The notes under the pieces were generated by a model. It was given only the letters and a program-made list of their open reading frames with translations, searched no databases and had not been told where the DNA came from. From assembly GCA_018435605.1 (NCBI GenBank), contig JAHDNF010000003.1, positions 62,001-126,000 on the forward strand: DNA of 64,000 bases, given 5' to 3'. This DNA comes from a bacterium (GTDB taxonomy: Bacteria; Auribacterota; Auribacteria; Auribacterales; Auribacteraceae). The position numbers and the translations under genes were made by a program. Within the stretch, counting starts at the first letter, position 1. Each line of letters starts with the position of its first letter. This document shows, one piece after another, positions 55,780 through 64,000 of the stretch.

Positions 55780-57933
55780 ATGAAAACATCAATGCGTATC
55801 AACCTGTATTTTATTATCGGATTGCTTTGCTTGTTTGCCGCAGTCCGTTGTTTTCTACATTTCGACAATACCATAGCGGATGTTTTGCTGTCATTTTGCT
55901 GGCTTGCGTTCAGTTTTGCTATACCCGGTGCATGCATATTTTTACTTTTTTCCAACCGTAAAGAGGTTTTAAAAGTAGATTGTCTGACATTCGGCGCGGC
56001 CTCCATACTGCTAAGCGTCTTATGGAACTGTGCTGTCACTTTGCTGTTTGCTTGCGCAGGCGGGTTTTCTCATTTCGGTTTATGGCTAACACATTTCTTT
56101 TTAAGTAGTTGCTCGGTTTATATTATACGGTCGGGCGTAGGATTGCATCTATATAACCCTGAAATAAAAATGTGGTGGCTGATAGCCATTTTAGCGGTTG
56201 CTGGAGTACTTTACGCTCGTCCGGTTGCGCAGGTCATAGGAGGGCGTGATCCGGGGGTATACATCAATACCGGAATCAACATAGCCAGAACCGGCGCGCT
56301 GATAACTCAAAATAAGACGATTCCATTCATACCCAAAGAACAATATACAAAATTTTTGGCGTATATGTATGAAGCGGACAAAACCGCGCCGATGTTTCTG
56401 CCGGGATTTTATATAACCGATTTTTCTACCGGCGAAATAACCCCGCAGTTTTATCATTTGTACAGCGCGATATTTGCGTTATTGTATCCTGTTGTAGGAG
56501 TTCATGGTTGTCTATACGGCACTCCGTTTATCGCTTTATTGGCGCTGACGTTGGTGTTTTTGTTTTTGTACCGGCATATAGGCTCGACTGTTGCAATTGC
56601 CTCAACACTGCTTATGATGTCAGGCGCGCATCAGGTGTGGTATGCCAGATATCCGAACTCGGAAATATTCGTACAGCTATGTTTTTTCGGGGCGCTGTTT
56701 TTTTTGTCGATCGCAAAAAAAAGGCATAATGGATTATGGCTACTGGCAGGTATAACGCTCGGGATGTCGTTCTTCGCGCGGATTGACAGTTTTCTGATTG
56801 TCGGCGCTTTGCTTACGGTTCTTTTTATAACGGCGGCGAATCCTGAAAATTGCGGTAAAAAAGCAGTTATTTTTTCACTGACCGCCCTGCTCCTTTTTCT
56901 TGTTTCCCATGGATACGGTTATTTCTTTTCTAATCCGTATTACATGTCTAGGTTCGGCGTTTTATTTCAGAAAAAATTGGTTATAGTGTGCGGCCTGCCG
57001 ATAATAACCTTCATTTTTATGTTTTTCTTTTTGAAGTATATGAAAAAATTTATTCCGATTGTATCAAATTACCTGCGGTATTCGATCGCAGTGGGGCTGG
57101 TGTTGTTTTTGTTCGCAGGGGCTACCGTTTTGAGTTTCAAGACTATCGGCTGGTTCGCCTGGTATCTTTCCCCGCTGATACTGATTGCCGGATCAGTCGG
57201 AGTGTTGATGTATGCTATGGATCGGCGGGTATTCGTCGATCACGGAAAAATTATACAAACCTTAGTTCTGGCGACGTTTTCAATATATTTGATTGCCTAT
57301 ACTCCGGACCCAAAGATAAGACCAGATCATTTTTGGGCAATCCGGCGGTTTACGTCTATAACGCTACCTTTTTTTGCGATTTTTGCTGGATATGCGGCAT
57401 CGTATCTTATTACACATAGATATAAAATTATACGGTTTGCGGGCGGTTTTCTATACCTTGTTCAAATAGGGTGGCTTTTGGCTATAACCATTCCTACGCT
57501 GAGGTTCGCCGAATGCGAAGGCATTTTATCCGGTTTAAAAAAAGCGGAAAGTTATATCCCTCCTAAATCGACTATAGTTCTGTTCGACGCTACAATTGGT
57601 CTATATGGTACTCCAATATATTTTATGAATTTTTTCAATTACAATCGATTTATACCCATAGGACAGCCGAAAGAATTCATGCATAATACGGAAAAATTTG
57701 AAAGGATCATTGCGCCCATAGTGCACAGCGGGGAACCGGTGTATTTTTTAAGTTACAGGCAAATTCAACTTCCGTTCAAAACCATAACAGCCGAACCTCT
57801 GCTACGTATCAGTGTACCGATTTCCTTGGTGGAAAAATCTCTTGAGAATCTGCCGGAAAAAACAAAACCGATTTTTGGGATACCTGATAATTTTCTATAT
57901 ATCTGGCAATTAAAAGATAACCGAAACGGTTAA
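55780..57933 (+). CDS. GT39-like polytopic membrane glycosyltransferase
   Basis: The 717-residue protein has about twelve hydrophobic segments and a soluble C-terminal domain of about 130 residues. The first long periplasmic loop contains GGRDPGVYINTGINIARTG, an acidic motif placed like the catalytic Asp of GT-C transferases, and later HQVWYARYPNSEIFVQLC, which matches the Tyr/Arg-rich second motif of that fold. It probably transfers a sugar from a lipid-phosphate donor on the periplasmic face. No ribosome-binding site stands out. It is divergent from the Nif3-like gene and convergent with the small membrane protein. Confidence 0.75.
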   Translation: MKTSMRINLYFIIGLLCLFAAVRCFLHFDNTIADVLLSFCWLAFSFAIPGACIFLLFSNRKEVLKVDCLTFGAASILLSVLWNCAVTLLFACAGGFSHFGLWLTHFFLSSCSVYIIRSGVGLHLYNPEIKMWWLIAILAVAGVLYARPVAQVIGGRDPGVYINTGINIARTGALITQNKTIPFIPKEQYTKFLAYMYEADKTAPMFLPGFYITDFSTGEITPQFYHLYSAIFALLYPVVGVHGCLYGTPFIALLALTLVFLFLYRHIGSTVAIASTLLMMSGAHQVWYARYPNSEIFVQLCFFGALFFLSIAKKRHNGLWLLAGITLGMSFFARIDSFLIVGALLTVLFITAANPENCGKKAVIFSLTALLLFLVSHGYGYFFSNPYYMSRFGVLFQKKLVIVCGLPIITFIFMFFFLKYMKKFIPIVSNYLRYSIAVGLVLFLFAGATVLSFKTIGWFAWYLSPLILIAGSVGVLMYAMDRRVFVDHGKIIQTLVLATFSIYLIAYTPDPKIRPDHFWAIRRFTSITLPFFAIFAGYAASYLITHRYKIIRFAGGFLYLVQIGWLLAITIPTLRFAECEGILSGLKKAESYIPPKSTIVLFDATIGLYGTPIYFMNFFNYNRFIPIGQPKEFMHNTEKFERIIAPIVHSGEPVYFLSYRQIQLPFKTITAEPLLRISVPISLVEKSLENLPEKTKPIFGIPDNFLYIWQLKDNRNG

Positions 57934-57950
57934 TTCATAAAAGTTAAAAT

Positions 57951-58340
57951 CTATCCTGCGAAATATCCGCCTACAGTCAATAAAGCGCCTAAAACGAGCG
58001 CAAGAGCCGAGTGAACCAGCAATAACGATTTGTTTTGTTGATAAATGACCATAAAGGTGCAGATGGTATTTGGAAAAACAACTATCCAAATGCCTTTGAT
58101 AAGCCCGCTCCAGCCAAATATTGTTATAAGTACAGTCCAGTCGGCAACCCACACATTATGCATGCACACTATGACAAGGCCGAAAGCGAGTGACGCCATG
58201 CCGGTAAAAAAAATCAGAGCGTAATTTTTACAGTAATCTTCCATAACTTTTTGGAAAAATGAACGATTTAAAAGCATGCCCAGCGATACGACAACGAAAC
58301 ACGGTCCAAGAATTTTTGCGATAAATACCGGTGTTCCCAT
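57951..58340 (-). CDS. small four-helix membrane protein
   Basis: The 129-residue protein has four hydrophobic segments with little soluble sequence (ILGPCFVVVSLGMLL, YALIFFTGMASLAFGLVIV, WTVLITIFGWSGLIKGIWIVV, SLLLVHSALALVLGALLTV). I cannot name the family with confidence. The frame stays open to 58589, but that part overlaps the alkaline phosphatase gene; the ATG at 58340 has AGGAGG 7 bases upstream and lies 22 bases after the phosphatase stop, so the two are likely co-transcribed. Confidence 0.75.
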   Translation of the reverse strand: MGTPVFIAKILGPCFVVVSLGMLLNRSFFQKVMEDYCKNYALIFFTGMASLAFGLVIVCMHNVWVADWTVLITIFGWSGLIKGIWIVVFPNTICTFMVIYQQNKSLLLVHSALALVLGALLTVGGYFAG

Positions 58341-58362
58341 CGGTTCCTCCTGTTTAAAAGAT

Positions 58363-60144
58363 TTAGTCATCAATACGTGCGGCTTTACGCAATATTCGGT
58401 ATATATGAGTGTTATCGATGATTTGAGTGTCCGGATATAATGTACCTTTATACTCATTGAGCAATTTGCCAGCGTCGCCCATAGCATATAAACATACCAG
58501 TTCGTTAGTGTGATCGCCAATCCGGTACGATACCTCGCCGTCAGGGTAGACGTATGAATCAGAGCTACCCTGTTGGAGAGGAAGATCACCTTTTTGAAGA
58601 AGCGGATTTTCGCTCAAGCGCATGTAACTGTTAGCATGATCGGATGTGACTATAAGAAGGGTATTAGACCAGTCAATATCGTCGTCCGGACGGTCGACAA
58701 AGGCGACAATCGTTTTTACAGCTTCTTCCAAATCCCACATGGAGGCAATCATCCATTGAAAATTGTTGTAATGGTTTGCGGTGTCAATGTCGCCCTGTTC
58801 TATCATCAGAAAAAAGCCGTCATTGTCTGTTGCGGCGACTGTCAATGCCGCAAGAGCGCTATCGGCAAGAGTAGGGTTTTCTATTGTGGATCGAACTACC
58901 GACGGGGCGCCGGGAATATCCCGTGCGAGTTGAGGTTCAAAGTATCCTTTTACCCCGCCGAACAATCCGAAAAGTTTTTTATTCTGCGCAACCGCATTTT
59001 GTGCCGCAACCTGAATAGTCGTTGCGCCGTCAACCCCTGACTGGCGCTCGGCAAAGATATATTCCTCGGAGGCGGATAATGTGGTATACAGAGATTGCGA
59101 TAAAAACCCTTTTGTCGTATCCCATGTGGGGTTGTTGAGGATAGGATGTCCTCCTGAAATGACTATATCCGGTTTAACTTCTGTTATGATTTGATCGGCA
59201 ATACCCAAGCCCTCATAGTCTTTATAGCCGGTATAATAATTTTCTCTTGATTTGTTGTTACTGACAAACGCCGCAGGCGTCGCGTGGCTGAAAGGCATAG
59301 TGCTGACTATGCCTATTGACGCGCCTTTTCGGGATCTCATCTGTACGGCAATAGTTTCTATAGCGCCGTTATCCGGATCGTTATAAATCCAGCTGATATT
59401 GCCTTCGTTGGTTTTTCGTCCGGTCGACATTGCAGTTGCTGACGATGCCGAGTCGGTAGCGGGATAATAAGTGTTGGTGCCGTAACCTTTAATCTTTGTT
59501 AAAAAATAAGATTCCGAACCCGACCGGTCAACCGGATACGGCGCGATTCCGCCCGATGTAACATCATAGCCTATGGAACTGATGAAAGTTTGCTCGTCAT
59601 ATTCTGCAACTTCCGCTCGCATAGCGTACCTGTTATAGGTGTCGACATCCCATGTTGTGACATACGCAGAATGTGGAAATGAATGCCATATCATACCGTA
59701 ATCTGTACCGTAACGGTATCTGCTTGCGGCTATTTCATGTTGCAGGTGCATTCCGTCTCCGATTACCAGAATGATATATTTGGCTGACGGTAATTTAGCG
59801 GATACTTTATAAAACCGTTGCGGTACGTCCCCCGGCGTTTTGCCGTTCATCCGTGGATCAATTCCTCTATCTATCCATTTTACAGTGCCGTTAGCGTTGA
59901 AGAAGAGGTCTTCTTGAATTGCGAAATAATGCAAATCATTCCATGGAGAATCTTTGTCGATGGTGTCTTTCCAATGAACGGTATAGTTGGTATGCGAATT
60001 ACCGGTAAAGGTAACGGTATGCCAGTCAGGCTCTCCGGCGTCCTGGGTTAGCGATAATATGGCGCACTCGGTGTCATCGGTAGCAGTTGCAGGCGACATC
60101 AAAATGACGAATAAAAAAACAACATTGAAAAACAATCTTTTCAT
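58363..60144 (-). CDS. secreted alkaline phosphatase
   Basis: The 593-residue protein has a signal peptide (RLFFNVVFLFVILMSPATA), a small beta domain (residues about 25-100, with WNDLHYF, KWIDRG and RFYKVS), then the phosphatase fold. VIGDGM binds metal, the catalytic serine lies in ATDSASSATAMSTG, and further metal ligands are in EQGDIDTANH, TSDHANS and GDHTNE. It releases inorganic phosphate from organic esters outside the cytoplasm. I use the ATG at 60144 (GGAG 8 bases upstream) rather than 60183. The N-terminal beta domain is also seen on exported Verrucomicrobia and Planctomycetes proteins and may anchor or bind ligands. Confidence 0.9.
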   Translation of the reverse strand: MKRLFFNVVFLFVILMSPATATDDTECAILSLTQDAGEPDWHTVTFTGNSHTNYTVHWKDTIDKDSPWNDLHYFAIQEDLFFNANGTVKWIDRGIDPRMNGKTPGDVPQRFYKVSAKLPSAKYIILVIGDGMHLQHEIAASRYRYGTDYGMIWHSFPHSAYVTTWDVDTYNRYAMRAEVAEYDEQTFISSIGYDVTSGGIAPYPVDRSGSESYFLTKIKGYGTNTYYPATDSASSATAMSTGRKTNEGNISWIYNDPDNGAIETIAVQMRSRKGASIGIVSTMPFSHATPAAFVSNNKSRENYYTGYKDYEGLGIADQIITEVKPDIVISGGHPILNNPTWDTTKGFLSQSLYTTLSASEEYIFAERQSGVDGATTIQVAAQNAVAQNKKLFGLFGGVKGYFEPQLARDIPGAPSVVRSTIENPTLADSALAALTVAATDNDGFFLMIEQGDIDTANHYNNFQWMIASMWDLEEAVKTIVAFVDRPDDDIDWSNTLLIVTSDHANSYMRLSENPLLQKGDLPLQQGSSDSYVYPDGEVSYRIGDHTNELVCLYAMGDAGKLLNEYKGTLYPDTQIIDNTHIYRILRKAARIDD

Positions 60145-60243
60145 AACCGCGTCTCCGCTGTCTGTACTATACATGAGCAACATTATAGCACAGCAATTGG
60201 TCTCACCGCAAAAAAAATCGGACTTATCGGTCGTTTAAATAAT

Positions 60244-61887
60244 ATGCCGAATTTGCGTTTGACAAACCGACATGTCCGGCTTAGTATGTTACGAAAAACT
60301 CACGGACGGTTTTATATGCATCTTTATCGGCCTCTAGAAAAATATCTCGACAGAAATAGGTCCATAACTGTAGCAGTAACCCTAGGTACGATTTTATTTA
60401 CAGGATTTTTACTGCGAATATGGAATATTTCATTCGGATTGCCTTATTTATACCATCCTGACGAACCGATGGTAGCCATTGTGGCGGTACGAATGTACAA
60501 AAACGTATCTTTGAACCCCCATTTTTTTCATTACCCGTCATTATTCTTTTACATAAATATGTTTGCGTATTTTCCTATGATGTATGTCGGCAAACTGCTT
60601 GGTTATTTCGAGTCGCTCAATGATATATATCCTCCGTTCATGCTGATTATGGGAAGTGGTAAGACCGACACCCCGTCTGTTATGCTTTTAGGTAAATGGT
60701 TTTCAATCTTACTGGGAACAGCAGTTATATTTTTTATATATAAAATCGGGCGGATGCTAACCGGAAGCGTTTCAGCCGGATTGATCGCCGCGGCTGTGGT
60801 TGCGCTGTCGCCTACCAATATTGAATACTGTCACTATATGACTACCGATACGATACTTGTTTTTTTCATTGTTCTGTCGGTGTATTATTCTCAAAAAATA
60901 CTTAAGTACGGGCATACGCGGTATTATATATTGTCAGGATTATTCGCGGGTTTGGCGGCGTCAAGCAAATACAACGGTGCTGTTGTGGTATGCGGCATAT
61001 TAGCCGCTCATTGTTTTCGTACCGGGTTTGCAGGATGGAAAGACTTGAAAATTTATGCGGCTGTGATCGTATCCGTAGCCGCATTTTTAGTTACCACCCC
61101 GTATGCGCTGTTGACTTTCGACAAATTCTATGAAGGGCTACGTTACGACGTGACACATTACGCCTCAGGACACGAGGGAATGGAAAAAAATGTACTGAGG
61201 TGGTACGCGACGCATCTAATTGTGAACGAAGGTATTATAATTATATTTTCTTTTTTTGGGCTCCTGCTTGCGTTTATAAAACGCAACAAACAGGTATTGA
61301 TAATATACGGTTTTACCTTGGTGTATCTTGTGTTTGTAAGCATGTTTACCGTGCGAAATGCGCGGACTATCCTTCCGGTAATCCCGATGTTAATATTGAC
61401 CGGCGCATGGTGTGTTACAGTTATATATAATTATTTCAGGAAACGTAAAAATCGGCTGTTGATATGTTTATGTCTTGTTTTGTCGGCGGGTTCGATATAT
61501 TTGCCAGCCATGACATCATTTCGTTTCGTGCATCGTCTAGGTATTATCGACAGCCGCGAAACCGCGCGAGTATGGATAGAGGAAAACATTCCGCTGAAAT
61601 CAAAAATTGCTTTGGAGGGATATTCTCCTTATATCGACAAGAATAAATATATTCTCAAAGGATTGGATAGGATAATAGATCATCCGCCGGCTTATTATAT
61701 GAATAAGAAATTCGATTATCTGGTTTTCAGCGAAGGTATGTACGGCAGATATTTTAAAGAACCGGATCAATATCATTTAAATATAAAAAGATACAACCTG
61801 TTTTTTGATGTATTCGATCATGTAATAACCTTCAATGACGGGGATTATGAGGTCAAAATATATAAAAACCCCGGTGTTTTACAGTAG
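60244..61887 (+). CDS. GT39/PMT-type membrane glycosyltransferase
   Basis: The 547-residue protein has about eleven membrane segments. The first loop carries YLYHPDEPMVAIVAVRMY, whose Asp-Glu pair matches the catalytic acidic residues of lipid-phosphosugar-dependent transferases such as ArnT and PMT, followed by HFFHYPSLFFYINMF. Later, SPTNIEYCHYMTTDTILVFF matches the second conserved region. A periplasmic C-terminal domain of about 110 residues follows. It may glycosylate lipid A, a surface glycan or proteins. The start is uncertain: ATGs at 60244, 60286 and 60316 are all possible and none has a strong ribosome-binding site. Confidence 0.82.
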   Translation: MPNLRLTNRHVRLSMLRKTHGRFYMHLYRPLEKYLDRNRSITVAVTLGTILFTGFLLRIWNISFGLPYLYHPDEPMVAIVAVRMYKNVSLNPHFFHYPSLFFYINMFAYFPMMYVGKLLGYFESLNDIYPPFMLIMGSGKTDTPSVMLLGKWFSILLGTAVIFFIYKIGRMLTGSVSAGLIAAAVVALSPTNIEYCHYMTTDTILVFFIVLSVYYSQKILKYGHTRYYILSGLFAGLAASSKYNGAVVVCGILAAHCFRTGFAGWKDLKIYAAVIVSVAAFLVTTPYALLTFDKFYEGLRYDVTHYASGHEGMEKNVLRWYATHLIVNEGIIIIFSFFGLLLAFIKRNKQVLIIYGFTLVYLVFVSMFTVRNARTILPVIPMLILTGAWCVTVIYNYFRKRKNRLLICLCLVLSAGSIYLPAMTSFRFVHRLGIIDSRETARVWIEENIPLKSKIALEGYSPYIDKNKYILKGLDRIIDHPPAYYMNKKFDYLVFSEGMYGRYFKEPDQYHLNIKRYNLFFDVFDHVITFNDGDYEVKIYKNPGVLQ

Positions 61888-61936
61888 ATTAAATAACCCG
61901 TTAAATAGTAAAATGTCTTTGCACTGTACGGTTTGA

Positions 61937-62263
61937 TTACCGGCTTGCGGATACAGGTATAAGTCGATCTATTTTTGTAACGCTGAACACATCGATAATT
62001 GATTGTTGCGCGTTTATAATTCTAAGCTCGCCGTTTTTCGCGGACAAATCGCGATGATACGAAACTAGTTTACCCAGCACTAAGCTGGTTACGAAAGCAA
62101 TATTTTGAAAGTCCAGCTCTATACGAAACACATTGTCATTGTAAAGTTTCCGGATTACGGAATCCAACTCGTCGGCCAGATCAAGATCAAATTTGACTTC
62201 ATTTTGTAAAAATGATACGGAAGCCTTGTTATCAGATATGTCTATTCTCATTATATCTGCCAT
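61937..62263 (-). CDS. STAS-domain protein (anti-sigma factor antagonist-like)
   Basis: The 108-residue protein is one STAS domain: VKFDLDLADELDSVIRKLY, IELDFQNIAFVTSLVLGKLVSYHRDL and GELRIINAQQSIIDVFSVTKID. The position of the phosphorylatable serine is in the FVTSLVLG loop (Ser present). Such proteins switch partner kinases or sigma regulators by phosphorylation; no RsbW-type kinase or phosphatase gene is near. The ATG at 62263 has GGGGGTG just upstream; a later ATG at 62251 is possible. Confidence 0.82.
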   Translation of the reverse strand: MADIMRIDISDNKASVSFLQNEVKFDLDLADELDSVIRKLYNDNVFRIELDFQNIAFVTSLVLGKLVSYHRDLSAKNGELRIINAQQSIIDVFSVTKIDRLIPVSASR

Positions 62264-62452
62264 ATACACCCCCATCAGATATTGTTTTTAAATATATCGG
62301 TAACTTTAAGAATATCTTTAATTTACAGCCGGATATCCTTTTATGCGAGACGTTATTAATTTTTTTATCCATTGAATTTGTTTGTTGAAATAATATGTGC
62401 CGATTACGTATACTGGTCGGAAACCGGATTAACATCCATTGAAAGGGATTGT

Positions 62453-63499
62453 ATGGACTCGGACAAATTGAAAATCATTAGCGCCTGTCTTTTGTTCGGT
62501 GCAGTTATTGCTACGGTATACATATTGGTCATAGGTAGCACACTGCTCATTCCGCTGGTAATTGCGGTCATTATATGGTATCTGATAAACAGCTTGACAG
62601 TCGCATATAAGAATATACCTTTTCTGGGAATCCGTATGCCGCATTGGTTTTTGTTCGGTATGGCGCTTTTGACGATATTGATTTTATTGTGGGCTGTGTT
62701 TACGTTGATAACCTCAAATATTACTGACGTGGTAAATGCCGCGCCTGTGTATCAGGAAAAACTTGTCAGGCTGATAGCCCGCGTTATTGAGTTACTGCAT
62801 ATCGATAAAACGCCGACAGTATCGCAACTGATAAATAGTGTGAATCTTGGGAAAATAATACCCCAGTTTGCGTCGGTAATTACAGGCATAGCCGGTAACG
62901 CCGGTATCATCTTGTTGTACGTATTTTTTTTACTGATGGAGCAAAAAAGTTTTGACGGAAAATTATCTGCTCTCGCAAAGAATGAGTACAGAGAAGACAC
63001 CATCCGTAAAATAATCGGCCGCATAGACACCGATATCAGGCGATATATAGGCATAAAGAGCCTAATGAGTTTGATTACCGCTTTTTTGAGCTACCTTGTA
63101 ATGAGATACGTCGGCGTGGATTTCGCTGTTTTCTGGGCGGTTCTCATTTTTATTTTCAATTATATACCAACGATAGGATCGATTCTGGCGACTGCGTTTC
63201 CTTCGCTATTGGCGCTTTTGCAATTCGACACCCTTTACCCATTTTTTGTGATTTTATTCGGTATCACCGCTTTGCAGTTTGCCATAGGTAATGTTCTTGA
63301 ACCTAAGATTATGGGTAACACTCTCAATTTAAGCCCTCTGGGTATTATATTGTCGCTTGCGTTATGGGGTACTATATGGGGAGTTATAGGAATGTTTTTA
63401 TGCGTACCGATTATGGTTATAATCACAATCATTCTCGCCCAGTTTCCGAAAACGCGCCCGATAGCGGTTATTCTATCGAAAAACGGTCTTGTTAGGTAA
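62453..63499 (+). CDS. AI-2E family transporter (DUF20 permease)
   Basis: The 348-residue protein has about eight membrane segments in the arrangement of this family: two N-terminal pairs, a central soluble helix (residues about 95-140), then VFFLLMEQKSFDGKL, DTDIRRYIGIKSLMSLITAFLSYL, FNYIPTIGSILATAFPSLLAL, VLEPKIMGNTLNLSPLGIILSLALWG and FLCVPIMVIITIILA. Members export varied small molecules; a general role in AI-2 export is not established. I start at 62453 (AAGGGA 6 bases upstream) since 62372 would begin with TTG and has no ribosome-binding site. Confidence 0.9.
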   Translation: MDSDKLKIISACLLFGAVIATVYILVIGSTLLIPLVIAVIIWYLINSLTVAYKNIPFLGIRMPHWFLFGMALLTILILLWAVFTLITSNITDVVNAAPVYQEKLVRLIARVIELLHIDKTPTVSQLINSVNLGKIIPQFASVITGIAGNAGIILLYVFFLLMEQKSFDGKLSALAKNEYREDTIRKIIGRIDTDIRRYIGIKSLMSLITAFLSYLVMRYVGVDFAVFWAVLIFIFNYIPTIGSILATAFPSLLALLQFDTLYPFFVILFGITALQFAIGNVLEPKIMGNTLNLSPLGIILSLALWGTIWGVIGMFLCVPIMVIITIILAQFPKTRPIAVILSKNGLVR

Positions 63500-63640
63500 A
63501 CTTCAGGATATGCAACCTGATCAAATTTATGTGATTCAGCGCAATGAATCATGGATTTTTTATTCCGGCTTGCCAGACCGGTTTATTTGTTGGTATGATA
63601 TGTCGAACCTAAAAAAATTTTATCAGGATATGACTACTAG

Positions 63641-64000
63641 ATGAATGAGCAAACGCCAGATATTCCATCAAACGAACAGCCGGCAACCAAACAACCCAAT
63701 ATAATTCATGTTGCCCTTGCGGGTAATCCGAATTCAGGTAAAACGACCATCTTCAACAACCTTACCGGAGCGCGCCAGCATGTGGCGAATTATCCCGGGG
63801 TAACTGTAGAAGTTAAAAGCGGTGAACGGAAAGTCGACGGGGTCAGACTGCAAATCGTCGATTTGCCGGGTACTTACAGTTTGACTGCGTATAGCAGAGA
63901 AGAACTTGTTGCCAGAAATTATATAATTGAAAATCAGCCCGATGTGATCGTCGATATTCTCGATGCGTCTAACCTTGAGCGCAATTTATATTTGGCTGTT
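63641..64000 (+). CDS. feoB: ferrous iron transport protein B (3' partial)
   Basis: The first 120 codons are visible and the frame is open to the window end. After a 20-residue polar N-terminus it reads VALAGNPNSGKTTIFNNLTG (G1 P-loop), HVANYPGVTVE (G2 region) and DLPGTYSL (G3), the order and spacing of the FeoB G domain, followed by DVIVDILDASNLERNLYL. FeoB is a GTPase-linked inner-membrane ferrous iron importer that suits an anaerobe. No feoA precedes it in the 140-base gap. Confidence 0.93.
   Translation, partial: MNEQTPDIPSNEQPATKQPNIIHVALAGNPNSGKTTIFNNLTGARQHVANYPGVTVEVKSGERKVDGVRLQIVDLPGTYSLTAYSREELVARNYIIENQPDVIVDILDASNLERNLYLAV

Noticed and set aside
58341-58589. Longer start of the small membrane protein
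   Set aside because: It would overlap the alkaline phosphatase gene by over 200 bases; AGGAGG stands just before the ATG at 58340.

Overview
This window looks like a chromosomal segment of an anaerobic, uncultivated bacterium from the PVC superphylum, most plausibly an Omnitrophota (OP3) member. That assignment is inference. It rests on one giant exported protein (about 4,340 residues), a PEP-CTERM protein, several polytopic glycosyltransferase-like proteins (two with TPR tails), an oxygen-defence gene set typical of anaerobes, and otherwise ordinary bacterial housekeeping genes. Base composition is moderately AT-rich and even throughout. I see no insertion sequence, prophage or CRISPR array.

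Layout. Bases 1-4850 hold four co-directional genes for secreted proteins that share one jelly-roll-like module; the first also carries a TIM-barrel hydrolase-like domain and a CBM9-like domain. Next come a fused homocysteine methyltransferase/methylenetetrahydrofolate reductase, a GT4 glycosyltransferase with a HAMP membrane protein, a GT9 glycosyltransferase, a polytopic TPR protein and a lone cheW. From 12.7 to 19 kb are a Gfo/Idh oxidoreductase, PTS enzyme I, a PEP-CTERM protein with its own promoter, pgi, and a SAM hydrolase-like gene. From 19.3 to 22.9 kb are a secreted TPR protein and a compact oxidative-stress and iron-storage cluster (ACT-like regulator, superoxide reductase, ferritin, rubrerythrin-like protein), then a TIGR02757 gene. 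From 22.9 to 29 kb, all on the minus strand, are a YedF-like protein, a repeat-bearing secreted protein, a Wza-like export lipoprotein, uvrC and uvrB.

Bases 29117-42130 are one minus-strand gene, a fifth of the window. Its product has a signal peptide, an N-terminal ChaN/TraB-like module, long helical stretches, a uracil-phosphoribosyltransferase-like domain and, directly after that, a domain with the layout of a protein kinase in which both catalytic aspartates are replaced. This is the most unusual element here.

From 42.4 kb to the end: an Sm/SH3-like coiled-coil protein, a radical SAM/TIGR03915 DNA-metabolism pair, a ComEC core without the metallo-beta-lactamase tail, RNase P RNA, a second polytopic TPR protein, a COG1579 zinc-ribbon protein, tRNA-Val(CAC), and rpoD, dnaG and a Nif3-like gene. 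After these come two GT39-like membrane proteins, a small membrane protein, a secreted alkaline phosphatase, a STAS protein, an AI-2E family permease and the start of feoB, cut by the window end.
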